The position numbers were made by a program, and so were the translations under genes. From CAVROP01 sp050012175 (GTDB taxonomy: Bacteria > Acidobacteriota > Terriglobia > UBA7540): DNA of 64,000 bases. Positions 34,060 through 41,771 of this stretch are shown here, one piece after another. Position 1 is the first letter of the stretch, and each line of letters opens with the position of its first letter. Under the pieces are notes generated by a model, which had not been told where the DNA came from, made no database searches, and saw only the letters and a program-made list of their open reading frames with translations. Location of the stretch: contig JBEKHR010000024.1 of NCBI GenBank assembly GCA_050012175.1, positions 18,952 through 82,951 of the forward strand, read 5' to 3'.

Positions 34060-34278
34060 ATGTCGACGGTCAGGGAACTCTCCATCGAGGAACTTAAGGC
34101 TCTTATTGGAGAAGTTGTAGAGGAGAAGCTGCGTGAAATGTTAGGAGATCCTGGCGAAGGCTTGGCCCTACGTCCCGACATTCAAGAACGGCTGGTCAAG
34201 AGCTTGAACCAACCAAAAGAATCTCGCCAAACCGTCTCTGCCGCCGGGGTTGCCCGCCGTCTGGGGCTGGACTGGTAA
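34060..34278 (+). CDS. Putative antitoxin of a RelBE-type pair
   Basis: This 72-residue protein (STVRELSIEELKALIGEVVE, REMLGDPGEGLALRPD, ending VARRLGLDW) looks like the small helical antitoxins encoded before RelE/ParE toxins. The ATG at 34060 has AGGAG 9 bases upstream; a longer start at 34033 lacks one. The stop TAA directly abuts the ATG of the broken toxin frame. With the toxin interrupted, this antitoxin may be an orphan that still regulates its promoter. Confidence 0.72.
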   Translation: MSTVRELSIEELKALIGEVVEEKLREMLGDPGEGLALRPDIQERLVKSLNQPKESRQTVSAAGVARRLGLDW

Positions 34279-34542
34279 ATGTACCAGGTCGAATTCCTCC
34301 CGTAAGCCATTAATGACCTGGAGCGTCTCGACCGACCCATTGCACAACGAGTTGTCAACAAGCTCCGTTGGTTGGCGGAGAACTTTGACTCAATTAGGCG
34401 GGAGGCGCTGGCGGGACCTCTGACAGGGCTGAGGAAACTGCGAGTGTGCGATTATCGGGTAATCTACGAGCCTGATCGAGAGAACAGACTAATCACAGTC
34501 CACCTGATCGGCCATCGCAGTGAAATCTATCATCAGCCTTGA
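34279..34542 (+). pseudogene. RelE/ParE-type toxin with premature stop at codon 9
   Basis: The frame begins MYQVEFLP, hits TAA at 34303-34305, and continues in frame without another stop to TGA at 34540-34542. It covers 88 codons, the normal RelE length. The downstream part has DLERLDRPIAQRVVNKLRWL, GPLTGLRKLRVCDYRVIYEP and LITVHLIGHRSEIY, all RelE hallmarks. The protein is complete apart from the single nonsense codon, which sits where the family usually has Ala, Lys or Glu. It starts immediately after the antitoxin stop. This is probably recent inactivation or a sequencing error. Confidence 0.85.
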
Positions 34543-34654
34543 GACCGCGACCTGTCAGGCGTCAGAGGACAGAACGTAAGAGGAAGGGAGAAGTAAGAAC
34601 GTCATTCAAGATTCAAGATTCAAAATTCAAAATTGTCCCAGCCCCGTTTTTTCA

Positions 34655-34735
34655 ACGGACCACTGACAACGGACCACTGACAACGGACTACTGACCACTG
34701 ACCACTGACCACTGGCCACTGGCCACTGACACCTT
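34655..34735. repeat. CACTGACAACGGACCACTGA repeat block
   Basis: A degenerate tandem of GGACCACTGACAACGGACCA and CTGACCACTGGCCACTGGCC words lies just downstream of the gnd stop. It is preceded by AGATTCAAGATTCAAAATTC words (34608-34632). Confidence 0.75.
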
Positions 34736-36138
34736 CACTTGTCCCACTCCGTGTGGAACTTCCCTTCCTTGTCGATGCGACGGTAGGTATGTGCGCCGAA
34801 GTAGTCGCGTTGAGCCTGAAGGAGGTTGGCAGGCAGGCGCTTCGAGCGGTAGCCGTCGACATAAGCCAGCGTATTGCTCAATGCCGGAATCGGCGTGCCC
34901 AAGTCGGTTGCCGTCCGCACAACCCTGCGCAGACTGCCGCCTGTTTTGTTCAGCAATTTGCGGAAATACGGAGCCAGCATCAAGTTTTTCAAGTCAGGCT
35001 GGGACTGGAAAGCGGCGCGGATGGGATCGAGCAGCTTGGCGCGAATGATGCATCCGCCCTTCCAGATGCGCGCGATTTCATCGAACTTCAAGCTGTACTT
35101 GTACTCTTGCGAAGCGATCCGCAGTTGCTCAAAACCTTGCGTGTAGCAGCCGATGACCGCGATCTTATAGGCCGCGCGCACGCGGGTGATGAGCTGCTTC
35201 TTATCGCCGGAGAACTTTTTGCTCGGGCCGCGCAGAATCTCGGATGCCGCAATGCGCTCCTCTTTAGCTCCCGAGATGATTCGCGCGATCACGGCAGCCG
35301 TCAGAGTTGGGACGGGTGCGCCCAAATCCAGGGCATCCTGCGCGGTCCATTTGCCGGTACCCTTCTGCCCGGCGGTATCCAGAACGAGGTCCACGAGCGG
35401 TTGGTTGGTTTCGGGGTCGATCTTTCCGAGGACGACGATACTGATCTCCAGAAGGAAGGAGCCCAGGTCGCCACTGTTCCACTCCGCGAAGATGTCGCGA
35501 ATCTCCGGCCCGGAAAGCCCGAGAACATTCTTGAAGACGTCATAAGCTTCGCAGATGGTCTGCATGATGCCATACTCAATGCCGTTGTGGACCATCTTCA
35601 CGTAGTGGCCCGCGCCGCCGGGCCCTAGATAGGTGCAGCAAGCGCCGTCGCTGGTCTGGGCGGCCATCCTTGTCAGAAGAGGTTCAAGGTGGCGATAAGA
35701 CTCTTCGAACCCACCCGGCATCAGGGACGGGCCGTGCAAGGCGCCTTCTTCCCCGCCACTAACGCCCATGCCAAAGAAGCGCAGACCGGAGGCTTCCAGT
35801 TCCCGCGCGCGCCGCTCCGTGTCCTTGAAGTAAGAGTTGCCGCCGTCGATCAGGATGTCCTCAGGGGTCAAGTAAGGCTTCAGAGTCTCAATGACGGAAT
35901 CAACCGGCTTGCCGGCCGGAACCATCATCCAGATGCGGCGAGGCGTTTCCAGTACCGCCACGAATTCCTGCCATGACCGAGTGGTCTGAATCTTGCCCCC
36001 GGTTTCCTCCCTGACCTTGTGCGATTTCTCCATGTCCAGGTCGAAACCCGCCACCGAAAAGCCTTTGCTGTGGGCATTGAGACCCAGGTTTTTTCCCATC
36101 ACGCCAAGCCCGATAATTCCAAGATGTCGTTTGTCCAC
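34735..36138 (-). CDS. gnd: 6-phosphogluconate dehydrogenase, decarboxylating
   Basis: This 467-residue NADP enzyme converts 6-phosphogluconate to ribulose-5-phosphate and CO2. Motifs are LGIIGLGVMGKNLGLN (Rossmann), ILIDGGNSYFKDTERR, FFGMGVSGGEEGALHGPSLM (substrate and catalytic region with GxGVSGGEEGA), GHYVKMVHNGIEYG (catalytic Lys) and GTGKWTAQDALDLGAPVPT. This is the long homodimeric form. It is divergent from tkt and the rest of the pentose phosphate genes. A good -35/-10 pair sits upstream at 36278-36306. Confidence 0.97.
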   Translation of the reverse strand: MDKRHLGIIGLGVMGKNLGLNAHSKGFSVAGFDLDMEKSHKVREETGGKIQTTRSWQEFVAVLETPRRIWMMVPAGKPVDSVIETLKPYLTPEDILIDGGNSYFKDTERRARELEASGLRFFGMGVSGGEEGALHGPSLMPGGFEESYRHLEPLLTRMAAQTSDGACCTYLGPGGAGHYVKMVHNGIEYGIMQTICEAYDVFKNVLGLSGPEIRDIFAEWNSGDLGSFLLEISIVVLGKIDPETNQPLVDLVLDTAGQKGTGKWTAQDALDLGAPVPTLTAAVIARIISGAKEERIAASEILRGPSKKFSGDKKQLITRVRAAYKIAVIGCYTQGFEQLRIASQEYKYSLKFDEIARIWKGGCIIRAKLLDPIRAAFQSQPDLKNLMLAPYFRKLLNKTGGSLRRVVRTATDLGTPIPALSNTLAYVDGYRSKRLPANLLQAQRDYFGAHTYRRIDKEGKFHTEWDK

Positions 36139-36421
36139 GGTCGCCTCCTGAAATGCAAACTGTAAGAATCAAGGATATCAAAACCTGTGCCTTGGAGCGC
36201 GGCATGGTTAAGACAAGTCAAAAGTCGAAGGTCGAATGTCAAAATCTCGTTCAGGGTGTCCAGCCCTATCGCAAAGTTATATAATGGACGTTCACCCTGA
36301 GTCCAACCGAATGATCCTGGCATCTAAACATATTGCAGGGCAGCGAACAGGCCTTGAGGTTTAGATTGTTCTTGGGCGGGGTTGGACTCAGCTTTATTCA
36401 TTAATCAGGAGGACTAATCCC
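36139..36421. promoter_or_regulatory. Divergent gnd/tkt promoter region
   Basis: This 283-base spacer has GTCAAAAGTCGAAGGTCGAATG words near gnd, the gnd promoter-like pair, and two oppositely oriented copies of the GGTTGGACTCAG motif (36295-36308 minus, 36381-36392 plus). AGGAGG at 36408-36413 is the tkt ribosome binding site. Confidence 0.55.
36278..36306 (-). promoter_or_regulatory. Candidate gnd promoter: TTGGAC, 17 bases, TATATA
   Basis: On the minus strand TTGGAC (36306-36301) and TATATA (36283-36278) are separated by 17 bases, matching housekeeping-sigma promoter geometry. The -35 lies inside the GGTTGGACTCAGGG motif. A transcript would begin near 36270, giving a leader of about 130 bases before the gnd ATG. 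Confidence 0.55.
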
Positions 36422-38488
36422 TTGGAGGGTAATGCCGCGGTGAGCCCAGAAAGCAAGTCATTCGACCAAACGCAACTCGATCAACTGTGTATTAACACCA
36501 TTCGGTTTCTTGCCGTAGATGGAGTCCAGAAGGCAAACTCCGGCCATCCCGGAATGCCGATGGGCGCCGCGCCCATGGCCTACGTACTCTGGACGCGTTT
36601 CATGCGCTACGATCCCCTCAAACCTGGTTGGCCCAATCGGGACCGGTTCGTCCTTTCCGCCGGGCACGGCTCGATGCTTTTGTACAGCCTTCTTCACTTG
36701 ACCGGATATGACGTCCCGCTCTCCGAGCTTCAGCAGTTCCGCCAATGGGGAAGCAAGACACCTGGCCATCCCGAATACAGACTGGCTGACGGCATTGAGA
36801 CCACTACCGGGCCTTTGGGCCAGGGATTCGGGACCGGTGTAGGCATGGCCGTTGCAGAAAAGTACCTCGCGGCGCATTTTAACCGCCCTGGGCACGAAAT
36901 CTTAAATTACAAGATTTATGGCATCGTCAGCGATGGCGATTTGATGGAAGGGGTTGCGTCGGAGGCGGCTTCGCTGGCCGGCCACCTGGGGCTCAACAAC
37001 ATCATCTACTTCTATGATGACAACCACATCTCGATTGAAGGCTCGACGCACCTGGCGTTCACTGAGGATCGTGCCACGCGTTTCGAGGCCTACGGCTGGT
37101 TCGTGCAGAAGTTAGCGGACGGCAACGATATGGAGGCGATTGATGGCGCGATTCGTGCGGCGCAGGCAGAAAAGGAGCGGCCCTCCATCATCATGATCCG
37201 AACGCACATCGGCTATGGCAGCCCCAACAAGCAGGACACGGCGGAGGCGCATGGCAGTCCGTTGGGTGAAGAAGAGGTGAAGTTGACCAAGCAGAATTTG
37301 GGCTGGCCGCTGGAGCCGAAGTTCTACATCCCCGAGGAAGCGCTTGCCCACTTCCGCAAAGCCATCGAGCGTGGTGAGAAGGCTGAAGCTGAATGGCAAA
37401 CGCGACTTGCCGAGTACCGAAAGGCTCATCCCGCTCTCGCGGCGGAATGGGATCGCTTCGTCAAGGGTGAGGTCCCCGAGGGTTGGACCGCCAAGCTTCC
37501 CACATTCAGTTCTGCTGAAAAACCCATGGCTACCCGCCAAGCTTCTGGGAAAGTCCTGAATGCCATCTCGCCTATCCTGCCCACGCTCTTGGGCGGGTCG
37601 GCGGATCTTGCTCCCTCGACGAATACGCTGATCAAGGGTGAAGGAGACTTTAGCAGGGGTAACTATGGCGCGCGCAATTTCCACTTTGGGGTGCGCGAAC
37701 ATGGCATGGGCGCAATCATCAATGGCATGGCGCTCAGCGGGCTTATTCCTTATGGCGCAACGTTCTTCATCTTCTCAGATTATCTGCGGCCCACTTTGCG
37801 TCTGGCGGCGCTGATGGAAGTTCATTCCATCTTCGTCTTCACCCACGATAGCATCTTCCTCGGCGAAGACGGGCCCACTCACCAGCCGATTGAACAACTG
37901 CCGGCGTTACGTGCCATCCCTAACCTGAGCGTGATTCGGCCTGCCGACGCGAACGAGACGGTGGTGGCATGGCGGGTGGCGATTGAGCGACGCGGTGGAC
38001 CGGTGGCGCTGTGCCTGACCCGTCAAGCCCTGCCCATCATCGATCGCAGCAAATATGGTGCCGCGGAAAGCCTGGCAAAAGGAGCATATGTGTTGGCGGA
38101 CGCCAATGGGAAGACTCCGGAGATCATCCTGATTGCTTCAGGCTCCGAGGTGGCCCCGGCTCTTGAGGCTCACGAAAAGCTGACGGGAGAGGGAGTTGCA
38201 GCGCGGCTGGTGAGCATGCCCTCGTGGGACCTTTTCGAGAAACAGCCGCAATCGTATCGCGACGAGGTTCTGCTGCCCGACGTGACGGCGCGGCTGGCCA
38301 TTGAGGCTGCCTCGCCGTTCGGTTGGGAGCGCTATGTCGGAACAAAGGGCGATGTAATCGGCATGAAGCGGTTTGGGGCGTCTGCTCCAGCTAAGGTGCT
38401 GGCGGAGAAATTCGGATTTACGGCGGCAAATATTGTGCGGCGCGCCCATGAGTTGCTGGGCCGCAGAGTGGTGACGAGTGACGAGTGA
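36422..38488 (+). CDS. tkt: Transketolase
   Basis: This 688-residue thiamine diphosphate enzyme exchanges two-carbon units between pentose phosphates, sedoheptulose-7-P, glyceraldehyde-3-P, erythrose-4-P and fructose-6-P. Motifs are ANSGHPGMPMGAAPMAYVL, TTTGPLGQGFGTGVGMA, the ThDP-binding GDGDLMEGVASEAASLAGHL region (here SDGDLMEG), SIFLGEDGPTHQPIEQLP and FHFGVREHGMGAIINGMAL (catalytic Glu). The start is a TTG at 36422, 8 bases after AGGAGG; a GTG at 36440 with its own GGAGGG is an alternative. The tail VVTSDE and stop codon come from the GTGACGAGTGA repeat. It leads the pentose phosphate gene run. Confidence 0.97.
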   Translation: MEGNAAVSPESKSFDQTQLDQLCINTIRFLAVDGVQKANSGHPGMPMGAAPMAYVLWTRFMRYDPLKPGWPNRDRFVLSAGHGSMLLYSLLHLTGYDVPLSELQQFRQWGSKTPGHPEYRLADGIETTTGPLGQGFGTGVGMAVAEKYLAAHFNRPGHEILNYKIYGIVSDGDLMEGVASEAASLAGHLGLNNIIYFYDDNHISIEGSTHLAFTEDRATRFEAYGWFVQKLADGNDMEAIDGAIRAAQAEKERPSIIMIRTHIGYGSPNKQDTAEAHGSPLGEEEVKLTKQNLGWPLEPKFYIPEEALAHFRKAIERGEKAEAEWQTRLAEYRKAHPALAAEWDRFVKGEVPEGWTAKLPTFSSAEKPMATRQASGKVLNAISPILPTLLGGSADLAPSTNTLIKGEGDFSRGNYGARNFHFGVREHGMGAIINGMALSGLIPYGATFFIFSDYLRPTLRLAALMEVHSIFVFTHDSIFLGEDGPTHQPIEQLPALRAIPNLSVIRPADANETVVAWRVAIERRGGPVALCLTRQALPIIDRSKYGAAESLAKGAYVLADANGKTPEIILIASGSEVAPALEAHEKLTGEGVAARLVSMPSWDLFEKQPQSYRDEVLLPDVTARLAIEAASPFGWERYVGTKGDVIGMKRFGASAPAKVLAEKFGFTAANIVRRAHELLGRRVVTSDE

Positions 38489-38657
38489 CGAGTGACAAGT
38501 GACGAGCAGAAAGCAAGGAGACGGAAGGCAGAAGAATGGGGGCAAGGTGCTGGCTGCTGGGGCGATTCAGAATTCACCATTCATAATTAGGAATTAACTT
38601 GGCCCCCAGTCCCTTTTTCGAGGTGGTCTCCCCCCAACGAGGCAGAGAGGAAATTCT
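38470..38657. repeat. Repeat spacer between tkt and tal-pgi
   Basis: It has GTGACGAGTGACGAGTGACA (overlapping the tkt stop), CAGAAAGCAAGGAGACGGAA polypurine words and CAGAATTCACCATTCATAAT words, then a clean AGAGAGGAAATTCT ribosome binding site for tal-pgi. Confidence 0.7.
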
Positions 38658-41570
38658 ATGGCTGAGAATCCATTGAGGCAGCTTAACCGAGCTGGCCAGA
38701 GCGTTTGGTTCGATTACATCCGCCGGTGGGAAATGGTTTCCGGCCATTTGAAGCGTTTGATCGCTGAGGACGGGCTCTCCGGGATCACGTCCAATCCGAG
38801 CATTTTTGAAAAGGCCATCGCCGGCAGCAAGGATTATGACGAGGTCATACAGGAGCTAGCGTCTGATGGCAGGGAAGCGGCGCAGATTTTCGAGACTCTG
38901 GCGGTGGAAGATATCCAGATGGCCGCCGACTTGTTCCTGCCCACTTACCATGCGACGGATGCCAGGGATGGCTACGTGAGCATCGAGGTTTCCCCCACTC
39001 TGGCGCATGACACCGCCGGCACGATCGGGGAAGCGCGCCGGTTGTATGGCGCGGTGAACCGTCCCAATGTGCTGGTGAAAGTGCCTGGAACGGTGGAGGG
39101 GCTACCCGCCATTCAGCAACTGTTGGGCGAGGGGATCAACATCAACATCACGCTGCTCTTTGCCATCGCGAGGTACGAGCAGGTGGCGGACGCGTATATT
39201 GCAGCGCTCGAGAAGTTGGCTCGTGAAGGCAAGCCGCTGAAGTGTGTGGCCTCCGTGGCGAGCTTCTTCGTGAGCCGCATTGATACGCTTGTTGACCAGC
39301 AACTGGATGCCCGGCTGCGCGAGGCCAAGACGGACGCGGAGCGCGAGAGGATATCGGCGCTCTTCGGCAAGGCAGCCATTGCGAATGCCAAGCTTGCTTA
39401 TCAGCGGTTCAAGGAGATTCTTGCCGGGCCGCGCTTTCAGGGGCTGGCGCAGAAGGGGGCGCGAGTGCAGCGGATGCTTTGGGCCTCGACGAGCACCAAG
39501 AATCCAAAGTATCGCGACATTCTCTATGCTGAGGAATTGATTGGTCCCGACACCATCGATACGATGCCTGCTTCCACCCTGGATGCCTTCCGCGATCACG
39601 GCAAGGTGCGTGCCACGATCGAGGAGGGCCTAGTGGAGTCCCGCCAGGTCATGGCCCAACTCGCGGAGGTGGGCATCGATTTTGCTGCCGTTACCCGAAA
39701 GCTCGAGGAGCAAGGGGTCGAGGCTTTTGCAAAAGACTATCAAAAGCTCCTCAACAGCATTGCCGAGAAGCGCGCGCAAGTCCTGGAAGTAGGGGCGGTT
39801 CGCGAACCGCCCCTACAACCCAAAGCGGGCAGCCTTCGCTCCGCCGCGGACGCCACCCTTGACAGGCTCGAGGAGCAGAAGTTTCCGCAACAGCTCTGGG
39901 ACCGCGACCCATCGTTGTGGAAGAATGATCCCGCGCATCAGACGGTGATCCGCAACGCGCTCGGTTGGTTGCGGGTTTCTCATGCCATGCTGGGGCATCT
40001 CGAGGGACTCTTGAGTTTTGTTCAGGAAGTCAGATCTGCTGGTTTTACTCAGGCCGTCGTACTGGGCATGGGAGGCAGCAGCCTTTGCCCGGACGTCTGC
40101 CGCGCCACGTTTGGGACGGCGCGGGGGTTTCTCCAGCTCCACGTGCTCGATTCCACAGTTCCCGGCAGCGTCGCGCAGATCGAGAAATCCGTCGATCTTG
40201 CGCATACACTCTTCCTCGTCTCCAGCAAATCCGGGGGGACGGTCGAGCCGAACAGCTTCTTCAAGTATTTCTACGAGCGCGTTCGAGCCTTGAAGGGCGA
40301 GCGGGCGGGCGAAAACTTCGTTGCCATTACCGATCCGGGGACTTCTCTCGAAAAGCTGGCGAGCGAGAAGAAGTTCCGGCGCGTTTTTCCTGGTGTTCCT
40401 GATATAGGTGGGCGTTATTCAGCTCTATCGAATTTCGGCATAGTACCGGCGGCTCTGGCCGGTGTGGATGTGCAGACCCTGCTCGAGCGCGCGGAACGCA
40501 TGGTTCACGCCTGCGGGGCGTGCGTGCCGGCACGGGAGAATCCAGGCATGGTCCTGGGCGCGACGCTCGCGGAGGCGGCGCGGCGCGGGCGCGACAAGAT
40601 TACGTTCCTGATTTCCCGTGAGATCGAGACTTTCGCGGACTGGGTGGAGCAGCTCATCGCTGAAAGCACCGGTAAAGAGGACAAAGGTTTGTTGCCGGTG
40701 GTGGGAGAAGCCCTAGGCGAGCCAGGGGTTTATGGCAAAGACCGGGTCTTCGTTCACCTCAAGTTGGAATCCGAAGCGGAGGGCGGCGTCGAGCAGGCGC
40801 TCAATGCCCTCGAGGCGGCGGGCCATCCCGTCATCAGAATCAGCCTGCATGACAAGCTGGATTTGGGCCAGGAGTTCTTCCGCTGGGAGGTGGCGACAGC
40901 GACCGCCGGCGCGCTGCTGAACATTGACCCATTTGATCAGCCCAACGTCCAGGAGAGTAAGGACAACACAAACCGTCTGCTCCAACAATTCCGGTCACAA
41001 GGGAAGTTCATCGAGGAGGCGCCTGCGCTCGAAGCCGATGGGATCCAGCTTTACTGTAACCCGCAGATACGTGCTAGCCTGGAAGGAGCGCAGGCCGCGC
41101 AGGGCCGAGAATCGGATTCACCGGAGGGTTTCTTGGCGGCCTTCCTCAAACACCACCGCGAAGGAGATTACGTGGCGTTGTTGGCCTATCTTGAGCCGAC
41201 GGCTGAGAGCGGCGCTCCTCTCGATTCCATTCGCACCCGTTTGCGCGACGCAACTCATCTGGCGACGACCCTCGGATATGGTCCCAGATACCTTCACTCC
41301 ACGGGTCAACTCCACAAGGGCGGCGCGAACAGCGGCTTGTTCATTCAGATTACCGCCGACGATGCCCAGGATTTGCCGATTCCCGGGGAGCCCTACAGTT
41401 TCTCCATCTTGAAGCAGGCTCAAGCCCTCGGCGACCTGCGTTCACTTGAGAGCAAGCAACTGCGCGTCATTCGGCTGCATCTTGGGAAGGACGTGCCGGC
41501 CCAATGGGTGCGACTGGAAAAACTGGTGGAGAGCGCGGTCAAGCTGATTGACAGGGCGAAAATCCAGTAA
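38658..41570 (+). CDS. tal-pgi: Bifunctional transaldolase / glucose-6-phosphate isomerase
   Basis: This 970-residue fusion joins the pentose phosphate pathway to glycolysis. The transaldolase domain spans ~1-375: SVWFDYIRRWEM, GITSNPSIFEKAIAGSKDYD, the Schiff-base Lys in NVLVKVPGTVEGLPAIQ, and RMLWASTSTKNPKYRD. The Pgi domain spans ~400-970: VVLGMGGSSLCPDVCR, LFLVSSKSGGTVEPNSFFKY, VFPGVPDIGGRYSALSNFGI, and GGANSGLFIQITADD near the end. Such fusions are known in several phyla. The linker at residues 378-386 is encoded by a perfect 28-bp palindromic repeat. Both halves look intact. zwf follows. Confidence 0.96.
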   Translation: MAENPLRQLNRAGQSVWFDYIRRWEMVSGHLKRLIAEDGLSGITSNPSIFEKAIAGSKDYDEVIQELASDGREAAQIFETLAVEDIQMAADLFLPTYHATDARDGYVSIEVSPTLAHDTAGTIGEARRLYGAVNRPNVLVKVPGTVEGLPAIQQLLGEGININITLLFAIARYEQVADAYIAALEKLAREGKPLKCVASVASFFVSRIDTLVDQQLDARLREAKTDAERERISALFGKAAIANAKLAYQRFKEILAGPRFQGLAQKGARVQRMLWASTSTKNPKYRDILYAEELIGPDTIDTMPASTLDAFRDHGKVRATIEEGLVESRQVMAQLAEVGIDFAAVTRKLEEQGVEAFAKDYQKLLNSIAEKRAQVLEVGAVREPPLQPKAGSLRSAADATLDRLEEQKFPQQLWDRDPSLWKNDPAHQTVIRNALGWLRVSHAMLGHLEGLLSFVQEVRSAGFTQAVVLGMGGSSLCPDVCRATFGTARGFLQLHVLDSTVPGSVAQIEKSVDLAHTLFLVSSKSGGTVEPNSFFKYFYERVRALKGERAGENFVAITDPGTSLEKLASEKKFRRVFPGVPDIGGRYSALSNFGIVPAALAGVDVQTLLERAERMVHACGACVPARENPGMVLGATLAEAARRGRDKITFLISREIETFADWVEQLIAESTGKEDKGLLPVVGEALGEPGVYGKDRVFVHLKLESEAEGGVEQALNALEAAGHPVIRISLHDKLDLGQEFFRWEVATATAGALLNIDPFDQPNVQESKDNTNRLLQQFRSQGKFIEEAPALEADGIQLYCNPQIRASLEGAQAAQGRESDSPEGFLAAFLKHHREGDYVALLAYLEPTAESGAPLDSIRTRLRDATHLATTLGYGPRYLHSTGQLHKGGANSGLFIQITADDAQDLPIPGEPYSFSILKQAQALGDLRSLESKQLRVIRLHLGKDVPAQWVRLEKLVESAVKLIDRAKIQ
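39789..39816. repeat. 28-bp palindromic repeat inside tal-pgi linker
   Basis: GTAGGGGCGGTTCGCGAACC followed by GCCCCTAC is its own perfect reverse complement. It is translated as VGAVREPPL between the two enzyme domains. A related GTAGGGGC...GCCCCTAC unit lies at 53498-53534 between genes. Confidence 0.85.
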
Positions 41571-41771
41571 GCAGTCGGCAGAAGAATGGGGCTGGGGACT
41601 GGGGAAAACGGAGGGCAGCGAGTGTAGCGCAGGTCCAGCTCTCTGGACCTGCGGCTCTTCAAAGGCAAAAGGCAGGAGGTTGTAGGTGAGGGCAATCCAA
41701 AATCTAAAATCCAAAATTGCCCACCCCTTCCCCACCTACCACCTACGACCTACCGCCCGGAGAATTTTCGC
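41571..41771. repeat. Repeat spacer between tal-pgi and zwf
   Basis: It holds polypurine GCAGTCGGCAGAAG words, the GCAGGTCC hairpin (41624-41664, inverted copy), GCAATCCAAAATCTAAAATC words and CCACCTACCACCTACGACCT. No gene was recognised. Confidence 0.7.
41624..41664. repeat. GCAGGTCC hairpin repeat, copy 2 (inverted)
   Basis: It reads GTAGCGCAGGTCC, a short loop and GGACCTGCGGCTCTTCAAAG, the reverse orientation of copies at 17355 and 60796. Stem pairing is about 9 bp. Confidence 0.75.
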
